Origin: Cycas panzhihuaensis
Lineage: Eukaryota; Cycadophyta
Reading direction: 5' to 3'
DNA length: 64,000 bases
NCBI GenBank assembly: GCA_023213395.1
Contig: CM041465.1
Coordinates: 5,394,001 to 5,458,000 of the forward strand
Position 1 is the stretch's first letter. Each line of letters begins with the position of its first letter. A model generated the notes under the pieces. It was not told where the DNA came from, did no database searches, and saw only the letters and a program-made list of their open reading frames with translations. The position numbers and the translations under genes are program-made. Shown piece after piece: positions 23,211 to 39,874 of the stretch.

Positions 23211-23626
23211 TAGGATGCGTCTTCTCACAAGTGCTCCTTGAGATAGTAGAAAAATAACAATCGCAACCACTTTATTTTGTCTAATAGGTCAAACAAATTA
23301 ACAAAGAATATCACAAGAACATAAGAGCACCAAATGATCACTAAAATAGAGAGTATCATAGCACAATCTTTATAAAAAGTTACATCAAGTTGATCATCAT
23401 TTAAAATCTATGACCCTTATATAGACAAAAGTAGGTCTTTCACATTTAATCCTATTGGTGGCCTAAGTGGCCTTACATTCTATTAGATGACATAGTGGCC
23501 TTCTATACCATTGGCTAACTTATCTGCTCATGCACAACGTTCCACAATTAACTTTATCTCTTAACCTCCTAATAACTCTCTGTATAATAGTATTTTACAT
23601 AATTTAGCAAGATGAGTTATGTAATA
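23211..23626 (-). mobile_element. Chromovirus 5' LTR
   Basis: It pairs with 16846-17251. Its terminal bases have decayed by one transition at each end (TAGGATGC at the left, GTAATA at the right). A PBS-like CTCTGATACC lies at 23199-23208. GAAAC at 23627 is the right target-site duplication. Confidence 0.88.
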
Positions 23627-23631
23627 GAAAC

Positions 23632-26600
23632 TATAGTTTGAGGCATTTTCGTGAATACTTGATACGACTTTAAGGAGTACTAATTTTTCTTTAATTTTGT
23701 GTTGATTTGGCTACGATTTTAAGATTTTAAATCAAATTTGTGAGGTCGAAAGATTTGCCATTTTCTTCATCTCACTTTAACTACTATTTTTTCTTTTTTT
23801 CTTATTTTAAAAAAATTATCCATGTACTTTTACGAAAGTTAATAGTTTTTGAGCTATGGTTTGTTTTGTGTTTACCTTTAATTTTGCCTAGGTTTAAGGA
23901 TAGCTTGCAAGGCTTATCGACTAAGAAGTGAAAATTTTTGAAGCCTAGTTAAGGCATTGTCAGTTATTTTTGTTATTGTTTTTGGTAGAAATAAATTTTG
24001 TTCTAAGTTTGCTTTTGTTAGTTACAAAGTTTGAAGATTATTCAATGATGGTTTATGTCATATTTTAAATAAACTTTGGGTAGATATGATGATGTCTTTC
24101 AAGGCATCATTGAAGGTTTTTTTATGGTGCATTCTGAAGCTTTGAAGGCATGTTAAGAAGTATTTTCTTTAATTTTGTGCAATGTTCGATGGTATTTTAG
24201 TTTTTTTCCCCTTTAATATTGATTACAGAGTTGAAGCATTTGAATCTAACATCTAAAGTATTTTTCTGAATTCATCATTGTTGAAGCTTATAAAACCATG
24301 TTTCAAAGTATTTTCATTGTTTTCGCTTATCAAAACCTTAATTTAATTACATTGTTGAAGGTTTTCATAGTTTACCTTTGAAGTCTTACTTTGAAACCAT
24401 GGCATAAAGTAGTTTCTTTTACTTTTTGCAATCCTCAATAAGCAATTTCTATATTTAATCTGGAGAACTTGGTAGTCTCCTGGAAGCTTGTAGTTGGAGT
24501 TTTATTAATTGCTTATGGATGGTTATATGGTGATACATGCACTGGATACTAGCTAGTTTAAAACCTGACCTTAGCTATTTTGCATCCTCAATTGCCAAAG
24601 GTGTTGGTACTGGTACAATTATTATGGACATTTTATCACTCTGATTTACAAAATATAAAGATCAAGTTTTACAAAATCTCCTCAAAACCTTGATCGTTGT
24701 TTGAAAAGGGTTCAAGGTAAATACTACATGCATCATCACAGATACCAAGCTCTTTATTTATTTCCAATATTTAAGGTGTGTCCATGCATCATAGATGGAC
24801 TTGTCTAAAGGGTTGAGATCTCTACATGGTGTTTGTATCCACATCTTCTTCATCTAGTGAACTTGACATGAACCTTTAATCATCGATGCATCTTCTCTCT
24901 AGAATTTAGTCATCGAGTTCTACTAGTCATCAAATTTTAACTGGAATCTTTTTATTCTCTTTTATTTTTAATTATAAATATATTTTATTTTTCCTGAGAA
25001 TATTTGTGCGAGTAGTTCACCCTCCCCCAACATTCGAAATTAATCGGTATTGATTGACATTTACATCTAAAAGATTAAATTTTTATATATAAAGTTTTGT
25101 GTGAAAGCCCTTACTTCAATATACTGTAGCTCTCTACTTTATTGATGAAACTAGGGCTTATGAATGCTTGTTCTATTCATCTTTAAGTCATCTAGCCAGT
25201 AGAGAAGAAAAATCTAGATTACATCAATTTGTTTAAGAGAAATCCTCTCTAGATCGCTAATATATCCATCTATTCATGTAAACCTTGTCTTATGATTAAA
25301 TTTTATTTATTTTTATTGATTTATTTTATTTTTTTAAAGTTTTAATTTAATTTAATTTAAATTATTTTGAATTTTAGGCATGTAACTTGGCATTAGACCC
25401 ATTTTGACCCTAGCCTGCGATCCTATTTACTCCATACGACCTTCTTTTTGGTAGATTTTAAATAATAATAAGTTATATTTTATAAATTTTGATTATTTAA
25501 AAATTATATTTTATATCTTATATTTTTTGAAGTCCTAACACCCCTTTAGGCCTTATCATCTATTCATATTGACCCCCAAGTAACTAGACCTTATTGATCA
25601 AAGGGGCTTAACCCCCCTCCTTCTTGGTTTTGATTCTCAAAAGAGGTTCTTAGACAATTTCTTTAATATCTTTAGTTTTAGAACTCTATTTTCTAAATGG
25701 TTGGATCCATTAGAAAGAGTTTTTGATGCTCTATGCATTGGAATAGGTTTCATTATAATCTGAAACTATTTTATAGGTCTTTGAAGCTAGTAAAGCTAAG
25801 GTCTTGATTTGGTCCTAGTTAAACAAGTTTTTGAATATTTAAAGCAAAATTTTCATTCAGATTCAACATATTTATTTAATATTAAGCTAATAATTAGTTG
25901 ATTAGAGATTTTAATTATTTCTAGAGGCTCACAATTATTTTTTGCAGCCATATGGTTTTATTTAGGCCTCTTAAGATGAAGGAGCCTTCCTTGGAACAAA
26001 ATCATCAAATTGGTGAATTTTAACACCTTACAACTATACTTTTAAGCTTACATTTTATCTTTTAGCTTATAGATTTGATTCAAAGCTCTTCTAAATTTTA
26101 TTTATTGCTTATTTTAGGTAAATTATTATATCTTTTAAGGCATTCATTTAAGGTTTGTTCCATAAGCATATTTCAAGTATATATGCATATTTCTTTGATT
26201 TAAAAGAGCTTATATTTACTCTTAATGATTTCATCTATATAGTGAAGGTTTATTTGGATTTATTTCAAACTTTTAAAGCATTTTCAAGGTTCATTCTATT
26301 GCATATAAGCATTCAAAGCACTTCACTCTTTTTTAAAGCTTATTTGAAATCTCATCGAAGTTATCTTATAAATAGTATTCTTGAATGTAACTTGAAAGAT
26401 ATATTTTCCTTTATTATCAAGTTATTTTTCATTGATTTATGAAGGCATTTATTTGAAAGATAGTATATATATTTCAAATTATCTTTGGCTCATTTTAGGC
26501 CTTTACCTTTAAGGTTAATGTATAAATCACTTGAAAGGATCATTGATTGTTTTTAGTTTCATTTCAAAGGAAAGCATTTATCTTGCTATATTCTAAGAAG

Positions 26601-26752
26601 ATATATATTACCTAGTTGCATTCTTTACATTTATCAAGAAAGAAAATTATTAAAAGAATATGTAAAAGAGCATTTATTACATAATTCATGTTATTCCTTT
26701 GATTTATTCATTAAGATAATACATTGAGTTTATGTACTAAAAGTATTTTGGA
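23632..26752 (+). other. Element E leader, right part (3.1 kb, no gene seen)
   Basis: The sequence is AT-rich and contains many repeats of GAAGNTTT and AAAGCATTT type but no protein domain. It lies between the gypsy insertion and the gag-like frame at 26753, so it is best explained as untranslated leader of element E, possibly with unrecognised insertions. A C-rich break around 25020-25035 and another at 25535-25615 could be boundaries of further remnants. Confidence 0.4.
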
Positions 26753-27269
26753 ATGGCAAAGAACTTTGATAACATAAAGTTTCCCATATTTGATGGGACT
26801 AATTTTTACATTTGGAGATACATATTGAAAATACATTTTATGGTAAATGACCTTTGGAGATTTGTATAGCATGGTTACTTAAAAGATGAACAAATTTTTA
26901 AAGAAAATTAAAGAAAGGATAATAAACTCTTAGTATTAATATTTTATACAATAAATAATAATGTACTCACTCATGTTTATGATATGACCACATCCAAATC
27001 TGTTTGGCATACCCTAGATTCACTCTATGGGGGTGGGGATTTTAGAATTAAATAAATTTAACTATATTAATGATATGTTTTATGTGAGGCAAATGGTAGA
27101 ATACATGACTTTTGTTGAAAAGACTAATGATGCATATAATTTTAAAGTTTTCAATAAGAGTAATGAATATAATGTTGCATTTGATGAGGCTACATGTACA
27201 TTTCACCTAATTGACTCTCATCAAGAAGACATAGTCACAGATAAATATACTCTAACTCTTTTGAAGTAA
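26753..27269 (+). pseudogene. Element E gag remnant
   Basis: From the ATG at 26753 translation gives MAKNFDNIKFPIFDGTNFYIW, then a segment ending DLWRFV before a stop. This is the copia-type Gag N-terminus (UBN2-like: F.G.NF..W). After several stops the block VWHTLDSLYGG follows. A second open segment (27027-27269) continues with YINDMFYVRQM.EYMTFVEK, plausible for the middle of Gag. Less than 250 bp later comes the polypurine tract. Protease, integrase, RT and RNase H are all missing, so element E was either internally deleted or never encoded pol. Confidence 0.6.
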
Positions 27270-27471
27270 GCCATACCTACAATTGTACCACACTTTGTTG
27301 AAGACTATTTTGCAAGAACAACACTGTAAGATAATGACTACTTCGAAGTTGATGACTACATTAAGGATAAAGACAAAGATACAAGATATGAGTTCAATCA
27401 CCTTTTCAAAGTATTCCTAAAACATTCATACCACAAGTTCAAAGAGAAGTTGAAGACGAATATGATGAACA

Positions 27472-27507
27472 TTAAGGGGGAGTATGTTGGGATTAATATT
27501 CCTCACC
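27472..27507 (+). mobile_element. Element E polypurine tract and first 23 bp of the 3' LTR
   Basis: TTAAGGGGGAGTA (27472-27484) precedes TGTTGGGATTAATATTCCTC, which equals the start of the 5' LTR at 15834 with one change. After CACC the LTR stops abruptly and a (CA)n/(TA)n array begins. The rest of the LTR is absent. Confidence 0.65.
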
Positions 27508-27596
27508 CCACACACACACACACACACACATACATATCTATCTATCTATCTATATATATGTGTGTGTGCGTGTGTATGTGTATGTGTGTAACACAC

Positions 27597-27629
<33 letters not shown>

Positions 27630-27634
27630 CATAT
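27508..27634. repeat. Compound CA/TCTA/TA/TG microsatellite
   Basis: The order is (CA)n, (TCTA)n, (TA)n, (TG)n, TAA, (CA)n, (TA)n. The TG and CA blocks around TAA (27557-27610) are inverted repeats and can fold as a hairpin. The array separates the element E LTR stub from a LINE. Confidence 0.95.
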
Positions 27635-27639
27635 CCCAA

Positions 27640-28860
27640 GACAAACATAAGGTAGGATCGATAGAATCCTTGAGATGAGCATCAAAAAGCTCCCCACAAC
27701 TTACCTTGGGCTGCCCCTCTTTGTTGGGAAGATGACCAAGGATATGCAGAATCCCCTTATCGACAGGTTGCAAAGGAAGTTGGCAGTCTAGAAAGGTGCC
27801 CTCTTAAGTCAAGCTGGAAAACTCCAGCTTGTTGCCTCCACACTGCAGAGCATCTCTGTCTTCTGGATGTCCATATTTAGAGTTCTGATGGGTATCTTAG
27901 ACATCATTGAATCTATTCAGAAGAGGTTCCTATGGTCTCAGACGGAGAGCAAAGATAGAATACATTTGGTTAACTAGAATAAAGTCTGTATGCCAAAATG
28001 GGTCGGTGGGCTAAATCTGAGAAGGCTTTCTCTCTTCAACGCCGCTCTAGGGGCAAAGTTGGGTTGGCGATTATTCAAAGGTGGCGAGAGGTTTTGGGAG
28101 AAGATACTAACAAGGAAATATGTACAAGGGGGCTCTCTTATAGGTAATGATGTTTCCCAAGTTGGTTCAACTGTTTGGAGGAGCATTCTTAAAGCTTGGA
28201 AAGCTATAAGGAATGGTCTGAAATGGAGACTTGGAGATGGGAACTCCATAAGATTCTAGGAGGATGCATGATGTTGCAACAAAGCATTTAAGGATTACCC
28301 AGACCTAGAACCTATCATGGGTCCATGCGTCAGGCTTTTCAGTATATACATTAAGGATTATTGGTCCAGGAGCGGGAAAAATAGGTGTTGGAGGACTCTA
28401 GAGGGGATCTAAGGAGAAGGACTGCAAGAAGGCCTTAATAAGATCAAAAGGATTCTAGGCAAGTGTTACATTCCCAGAATGCCTTCGCCAGATTCAGTTA
28501 TGTGGCCCCTGAGCTCGTCTGGAGACTACACTATTAAACAAGGATACTACTACTTATGTCAAACAAGAGGGGATCAGAGTAACCCTATCCTCAAAGGAGC
28601 CTGGAAGCTCCCTATCATTCCCAAGATTATTATATTTTGGTGGACCTGCTTAAGGAACAAAATTCTTACCGTTGATAATCTAAAAAAGAGAGGCTTTATG
28701 ATGGCAAATAGATGTATTTTATGTTGCTTGGAAGAGGAATCTATGGACCACATCTTCCTAGAGTGCTCTTACACGAGGGAGGTGTGGAGGATGCTGCTTA
28801 GAAAACTAGAGGTTAGCTGGACATTTTCAGAAAAAACTGCTGACCTTTGGTTGGTCTAGA
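27640..28860 (+). pseudogene. LINE 1 RT C-terminus and zf-RVT domain
   Basis: The protein would reverse-transcribe LINE RNA at the target site. Visible blocks are the thumb region with LPTTYLGLPLFVGKM, the LQLVASTLQSI block, PKWVGGLNLRRLSLFNAALGAKL (about 27990-28060) and GDGNSIRF. A gap with stops follows. From 28479 the zf-RVT domain is open for 126 codons: GDYTIKQGYYYL, PKIIIFWWTCLRNKILTVDNL, and the zinc ligands in RCILCC..MDHIFLECSY. Stops at 27789, 27975, 28257 and 28857 are all TAG preceded by C, where the family has Trp, so they look like CTGG changed to CTAG. Confidence 0.82.
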
Positions 28861-29089
28861 TAAGCCCATTTAGAATCAGAAATTTGAGTTGTATTTGGAA
28901 GAGTTCACTTCCGATACTAGTATGGAACATATAGAAAGAGAGGAACCGTAGAATTTTCCAGGCGAATCAGTTGGACCAGATTACTATTTTCAATAGAATT
29001 TGTATGGACATAAGAGAAAATGTCAGAAATGTTAATGAAAAGTGCATGTCTCTATATGAGAATAGGATCCTGAGCAAATGGGGTATAGA

Positions 29090-29600
29090 GCCAGTATTCA
29101 AGGTTGCAAAGCCCAATTGTAGCAGCTGGCAGCCACCTGAGGAGCCCTGGATTAAAATAAACTTCAATGGGGCTGCGAAAGGGAACCCTGGGGATGCTGG
29201 GGGAGGAGGTATTTGTAGGGACCACATGGGGTCCCCAATTTAGGCCTTCACGAAATTTTATGATTGCCAGACAAATCATTATGCTGAGATGCATGCTATG
29301 CTTAAAGCTCTTGATCTTGTTGTGGAAGAAAATATTCAGCGACTGGTAATTGAGGGGGACTCTAAGGTTGTGTTAAACACATTGAAAGATAAGGCCCTCC
29401 CAGACTGGAGATTCCAACCCTTATTTAATGATGCCAAAGATATCATTAAGGGGCTGGCAGATGTTCATATAAGGCATACCTTGAGAGAAGGAAATAAACC
29501 AGTTGACTTTTTGGCAAACTAGGGAGTGAGACACATGTGTGCCAAGTGTAGAGGACTGATTTCCTTAGGGACCTCATGGTTCTGGTAGAGAAGGACATGA
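29090..29600 (+). pseudogene. LINE 1 C-terminal RNase H
   Basis: Plant L1 lineages often carry an RNase H of the RVT_3 type at the end of ORF2, which removes the RNA template. Here PWIKINFNGAAKGNPGDAGGGGICRD gives the first motif (Asp replaced by Asn in INFNGA, where most relatives have F-D-G). A TAG at 29241 follows. AEMHAMLKALDL holds the conserved Glu, LVIEGDSKVV the second Asp, and HTLREGNKPVDFLAN the C-terminal His region. The last block is followed by TAG at 29520, where Trp is usual. The loss of the first Asp suggests inactivity beyond the stops. Confidence 0.8.
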
Positions 29601-29762
29601 TCTGTAATACCTGGCCGGGGCTTGTCCCAAGATTTAGCTCTCGTGCCTAGACTGTAATGCCATGGTCATATAAAACCTAGATGTACAAAATTTCCTTATG
29701 TAATAGGTCGTGGGATTCTCTTTCAAACCCACTAAAAATTTATTTTATCTAATAAAAAAAAA

Positions 29763-31770
<2,008 letters not shown>

Positions 31771-32363
31771 AGGAAGTTCAGGAAGAAGGTACCAAAGAGA
31801 AAGAAGATGAAAATGAGGTAGGTAGAGGTGAGGCTACGATTGATGATTCTGTTAGAGTACTGGGCTCGAAGGTAGAGTGTTCCAAAGTGAAGACAAAAGG
31901 AGACCAAAGGGTAGCCGGTCAGGTGTCTGAGGGAGGGGATGTTCCTCTAGTATCCGAAGTGCCTGCCCTGGCCCAACTTGTGAAGAAGATCAACTGGGAT
32001 ATGGAGGACTACTCTCAGAGGTAGAAGATGGGGGGTTGCGGGACCCTGTCCAGGCGAAGGGTCAGGTAGGAATTGTAGTAGAGGGGGTTGCCGGGGTCAG
32101 GGTCAAAGGAGCAGAATAAGAAAAGGTGGGAGGAGGGATTTGAAAATAGGTTTCAAAAGATAAAAGTAACATGTCGTATCAAAAAAGCCCCTGACTTTGG
32201 GTTAGAAAAGAAGGTAGAAAGGCCACCTAAAAAGATGACTAGGGAGAAGGAAACATTGGCTTAGATTGACTTGGGATACCAGAGTACCTTAAAGGAGGGG
32301 GGGTGATCGAGGGTCCTCTCCTTAGAAGTAGGAAAGGTTGACGAGGGGGGATTGGGGAGGACC
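31771..32363 (+). pseudogene. LINE 2 ORF1 C-terminal remnant
   Basis: The first 200 bases are open and encode a Glu/Lys-rich stretch beginning [16 protein letters not shown], followed by more basic sequence with stops (for example after MEDYSQR and in KMTREKETLA). L1 ORF1 proteins bind RNA. The C-terminal part of plant ORF1 is often acidic to basic and low in conserved motifs, so the call rests on position upstream of the endonuclease start at 32364. No zinc knuckle is visible because the N-terminal part is missing. Confidence 0.5.
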
Positions 32364-33230
32364 ATGAAGGTCTTATCCTGGAATATAAGGGGCCTTAATG
32401 CCATATTGAAGTAGAGATTGGTAAAGGAAATGATGATAAGGATAGGTGCAGACATAGTTCTGTTGCAGGAGATAAAACTTGATCAGACTAAGGAAAGAGA
32501 GGTGCTTAACAAGATCTAGAGAAGGGGAGAAGGGAGGACTGCTGGGGGATTAGCGGGATCTGGGGGGCTGGCCTCCTTATAGAACCCAAGCATGTGGAAT
32601 GGTTATGAGGTGGTCAAAAGTGAACATTTCATAACCTTATGTTTGGTATGTATGTGGACCAACAGGTCATGCTGGATCACTAACATCTACACCCCCACAA
32701 TAATAGAGGGAAGGAAGAGTTTATGGGAGAGGTTGATAGAGGCACATAAAGATTGGGTAGGCCCTTGACTAGTTGCTGGGGACTTCAATATGACTTTAAA
32801 TATAGAGGAAAAGAAAGTGGGGCAAGAAGGGTGGTCTAGGAGCATGTTAGATCTTGGAGAATTTCTTCAATTGGGTGGCCTTATGGACGTCCCTCTCAGG
32901 GGGGCTAGGTACACTTGGTGAAACAGAAGACTGGGACACAATCATATTCAGAGCAAGCTAGACAGAATGTTAACCAACTATGAATGGTCATGCTAACATG
33001 AGGGAATTAAACTAGAGGCTCTTTTGAAATCGAGATCAGATCATTCTCCGCTAGTCCTGGAGTCGTCTTACCTAGGTAAACAGGGGGGGCGGGGGGCTTT
33101 TCGTTTCAAACTAATGTGGCAGAAGCATCTTGATCTCAGGGAGAGGATCAGAGAGTGGTGGGGAATCCCAGTTTTTGGATTCACTATGTTCAAATTTTCA
33201 AAGAAGCTAAAATGGATCAAAAAATAAATC
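32364..33230 (+). pseudogene. LINE 2 ORF2 endonuclease domain
   Basis: ORF2 starts at the ATG at 32364 with MKVLSWNIRGLNA, the APE-type endonuclease start containing the catalytic Asn. A TAG at 32412 stops it after 16 codons. Further motifs are LLQEIKLD with the metal-binding Glu, NIYTP, LVAGDFNMTL with Asp and Asn, and RSDHSPLVLES with the catalytic Asp-His pair (about 33037). The domain nicks the target DNA to start reverse transcription. All principal catalytic motifs can still be recognised, but stops and shifts separate them. Two stops replace Trp (before LVAGDFN and after ARYTW). Confidence 0.82.
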
Positions 33231-33234
33231 AAAA

Positions 33235-35000
33235 TATGGAATAGGGAGGTGTTTGGAAATATCTTTGAAGATAAAGGACGCCTGCTGGAGGAGCTAAAAA
33301 AGATTGAGGATAGGATCCAACTTGAGGGAAGATCTCAGGAATTAGATCAAACTGAACATCTCACCACCAAAAAATTAGATGAGGTTCTGATTAAAGAGGG
33401 AACTCCACTGGAAACATAAATCTAGAGAGCTATGGATAAGGAAGAGAGATAGAAATACTAAATTCTTCCATTTGTCTACCTCGAAGCATAGGGCCCACAA
33501 TAGGATTAGCAAATTATGAAGTAAGGATGGGGACTTGATTGAGTCAGAGGACCAGTTAAGAGGAATAGCGATGGACTACTTTAAAGAGTTATATGAAGAA
33601 CCTGGAAGCCAGGACCTCGATTTAAGGGCTTCCCTCATGCAATTTATTCTGAGTGTTATCTCTAAAGCTCAAAACTGTAAACTGATAGAACCATTCTCTC
33701 TAGCCGAAGTTGAGAAAGCCCTATTCAAAATGGGAGGATAAGTTCTGGTCGGATGGTTTCCCACCCAGCTTCTTTCAGGAATATTAGGACATTATCAAGG
33801 ATGATTTAATGCTGGCGCTAAACAAATTTTTTCATAGGAAGACAATTTTAAAAGAATGGCAGGCCACCTTTTTGGTTTTGATTCCAAAGAAGGAGGGAGC
33901 GGAAGTGATGGAAGATTTTAGACTGATAAGCCTGTGCAATGTAAAATATAAAATTCTAGCTAAAGTGTTAGCAAATCGTCTTAAAGAGTGCCTTTCGACC
34001 ATCATCTCTCCAAACCAGGATGGATTTATTAAGGGCAGACAAGTTACGGATGGTATAATCACAGTCCACAAAATAATTCATTCGACCTTCCACAGGAAAG
34101 AGGCAGGTATGATAATAAAAATAGATATGTCGAAGGCCTATAATTGGGTGGCATGGGATTATTTGTTGGAATGTTTAAAAGCATTCAATTTTGGGGAGGT
34201 TTGGCAGTAATGGATGAGATGTTGTATATCCAACATATCTTTCTCGATGATTCTAAATGGGAGGTCGACATCCTTCTTTCCTAGCTACAGGGGACTGAGA
34301 CAAGAAGATCCCCTCTCACCCTTCCTCTTCATAATAATGGTAGAACTATTAGGGAGGGCTACAGTGGAAGCTCAGAGGCTTAGGTGGATATCCAGATTGA
34401 AGCCATCATCCAACTTGGATAATATTATCCATCACTAGTTTATCGACGATAATATCTTTTTGAGCAGGGCTTCCTTGGGTGAGGCCCGAGCCTTGAAAGA
34501 TGGTCTTCAGGCATACGAGAGGGCTTCTAATCAAAGAATCAACTTGGATAAGGGCTCAATTTTTTTCATCAATACTCCAGAGAGGTTACAGAGAAGGATT
34601 AGCAGGGTTTTGGAGATAACCAGTAGACCCTTTCACACTTCTTACCTAGGGATGCCACGTTTTGTGGGAAAGATGGGTAAGAACCTCTGGGATCCCATCG
34701 TGGGAAGGTTTAACAGGAAGCTGGCTGGATGGAAAGGGGCACTACTAAGCTGGGATGGAAAGATTCAGCTGGTGGTGGCCTCTCTTCAGAGCATTCCAAT
34801 ATACCAAATGTCCTTATTTAAGATGCTGGGCAAGGTTATTTCAACCCTTGAAGGCATTATGAAGAAATTTTTATGGTCTGGGGATGAAGATAAAAGTAGA
34901 TTCCATCTAGTATCCTGGGAGAAGGTATGCAAGCCCAAGTGGGCAGGAGGACTTAATGTCAGGAGGTTGGGGCTCTTCAATGGAGCCCTTCTTCCCAAGA
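33235..35000 (+). pseudogene. LINE 2 ORF2 reverse transcriptase
   Basis: Visible in order: a linker with DYFKELYEEPG (33535-33741), a frame change near 33740, FLVLIPKKEGAEVMEDFRLISL (33870), DGFIKGRQVTDGI, motif A KIDMSKAYNWVAWDY with its catalytic Asp, GLRQEDPLSPFLF (Gly to Glu in GLRQGDP), motif C FIDDN (34439-34453) with both Asp, the thumb SYLGMPRFVGKMGKNLW, and PKWAGGLNVRRLGLFNGAL. A TAG at 34436 directly before FIDD replaces the usual Gln. The 133-, 74- and 181-codon open segments show that the copy is moderately young. It is not functional. Confidence 0.85.
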
Positions 35001-35870
35001 CATGATGGAGGCTAACCAAAGAGGTTAGCTCAGTGTGGGGAAAAATTATAGCCAGGAAGTATCTAAGGGATAACCATTTCCTGAAGGATGAGGAGTGTAG
35101 CTCCTCAGGATCCCCCATTTGGAAAGCCATATGGTCCTCGCGTTCTGTCTTACGTAGTGGCATGTGATGGAAACTGGAGAACAGAGAAAGTATTAGGTTC
35201 TGGGAAGATAAGTGGTGCAACCCTTCTAGGTTAGAGGAGTTGCCAGATATTGGTAACCTGAAGAAGGTTTGCGAGGATACTTATGGTATATTAGTTAAGC
35301 ATTACTAGGAGGGGCAGGGTAAGAACAAGCAATGGAGATCGTTCAACGAATTACAAGGCTTTATGGATGAGATCTAGAGTGTAAAAGGGGTATTAAAAAA
35401 CTAATATATCCCTAAATGGGCCTCTCCTGATACATTGGTATAGACCCTATCATCATTAGGGTCTTATACGGTTAAAGACAGTTATAATTCGTTGATGATA
35501 AGAGAAGGCTAGGCTAGGAATGACATGTTGGCAGGGGTATGGAAACTGGGGCTTCTTCTGAAGGTCGTAGCCTTTTGGTGGCTCTGTCTCCAAAATAAAC
35601 TTTTAACAATGGATAACCTTTTGAAGCGTGGTTTTTATAAGGTGAGCAGGTGCAAATTATGTAAGGAGGAAGTTGAGACCCTGGACCACCTTAGTATACA
35701 TTGTCCCCATTCAAAGGGAATTTGGGATAGTTTTTGGTCTAGGTTGGACTTAGAATGGGTTTCGCCTAAGTTGCTGAGAGACCAATGGCTCTCATGGGAG
35801 CCTCCATTTAAGAGTAAAATGTTGGGTAGATTCTGGAAGCTAATTCTCTCGGTAGGTAGTTAGTACACCT
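35001..35870 (+). pseudogene. LINE 2 zf-RVT zinc-binding domain
   Basis: After a degraded connector (WEDKWCNPSRL, then several stops) the segment 35525-35863 is open for 112 codons. It has the typical VWKLGLLLKVVAFWWLCLQNKLLTMDNL lead-in and the zinc ligands in RCKLCKEEVETLDHLSIHCPH, followed by IWDSFW. The domain is thought to help bind RNA or DNA in plant L1 ORF2. It corresponds to 28479-28860 of LINE 1. Confidence 0.82.
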
Positions 35871-36079
35871 AGAAGGAGCGTAATAGGAGAAATTTTCAAG
35901 GTAAAGAGATCGACAATAAAAAATTGTTCACTGGGATTAGGAAGGGTATTCTAGAGATGTAGTCCCCCCAAAGGAGGACAGGGTCCTAAAGGGGGAAGAA
36001 GGCATTCTTAACGACTAGGGTATTGGATACCCGAAGGGAGGAAGCGAGAAGAGGAGAGCAACTATCTGGATTTCCCCAA

Positions 36080-36560
36080 AAGTAACCTGGGTAAAAATTA
36101 ACTTTGATGGAGCTATTAAAGGCAACCCCAGAGAGGTGGGAGAGGGAGGGCTGTGCAGGGATCATACGGGGACAGCGAAATGGGCATTCATAGAGTATTT
36201 AGGTATCCAATCGAATAAAAAAGTAGAGGTATAGGCCATGCAAAGGGTGGTAGCCACACTGGATGAGGAGGATGTACAGAAAGTGATTGTAGAAGGTGAT
36301 TCCTTGTTTGTGAATAAATGCTTAAGGGGGGAGGTGGAGCCAGGTTGGAACAATGCAGAGATTATCAGGTATGTGTAAGATATCCTGAGCTCCAAACTGA
36401 GTGTTTAGATCCAGCACATGTATAGGGAAGGAAATTTGGCGGTGTATTTCCTGGCAATTTGGGCTGTGTCAAATAAAAGAAATAAGGTTTGGAAGGAGGA
36501 CTTCCTGGAAGAGCTTCTGAGTCTGGTTAGGATTGATGCACATAACAAGGGCATAGATAG
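36080..36560 (+). pseudogene. LINE 2 C-terminal RNase H
   Basis: The motif VTWVKINFDGAIKGNP gives the first catalytic Asp, here intact, unlike LINE 1. VIVEGDSLFVNK carries the next Asp, and IQHMYREGNLAVYFLA the C-terminal His region (shifted, H-M in place of H-V/T). Stops occur before AMQRVV and within the last third. The frame ends before the 3' UTR at about 36570. The domain identifies this family as an RNase H-bearing plant L1 lineage. Confidence 0.8.
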
Positions 36561-36693
36561 AGAAGGATGAGATGGCTTTTCACTAATATGGGCTAGACCA
36601 TGGGCCTGTCATGGTCATCTTCTTAGGCCAGCGGGGCTATGATGTATAAGGTTTGGGGACCTATTTAAAACCCCTTCTAATATTATTTTACCT

Positions 36694-39873
<3,180 letters not shown>

Positions 39874-39874
<1 letters not shown>

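Larger units (their letters stand above)
16846..23626 (-). mobile_element. Full-length Ty3/gypsy chromovirus, inactive
   Basis: The 6781-bp element has LTRs at 16846-17251 (406 bp) and 23211-23626 (416 bp), with a perfect 5-bp target-site duplication GAAAC at 16841-16845 and 23627-23631. The minus-strand order is LTR, PBS (GGTATCAGAGTCA next to 23210), about 1.4 kb of leader, gag, protease, RT, RNase H, integrase, chromodomain, PPT and LTR. RT before integrase is the gypsy order. The LTRs differ at roughly 12% of positions by eye plus small indels, so this is one of the older datable insertions here. Every domain is broken by stops. Confidence 0.9.
27635..29762 (+). mobile_element. LINE 1: 5'-truncated L1-type retroposon
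   Basis: The element starts in the middle of the RT, so more than half of ORF2 is absent. It contains the end of RT (TYLGLPLFVGKM, WKGALLS-like, PKWVGGLNLRRL), the zf-RVT zinc-binding domain and a C-terminal RNase H. A 3' UTR ends in TTATTTTATCTAATAAAAAAA. Both ends touch microsatellites: (TA)n before 27635 and (CA)n(TA)n after 29762. No target-site duplication can be read, because both flanks are simple repeats. At least six stops break the frame. Confidence 0.85.

Noticed and set aside
26155-26442. 95-codon plus-strand frame with Phe/Leu/Ile-rich sequence
   Set aside because: It lies in the leader of element E, is AT-driven and shows no conserved motif. A membrane protein seems unlikely.
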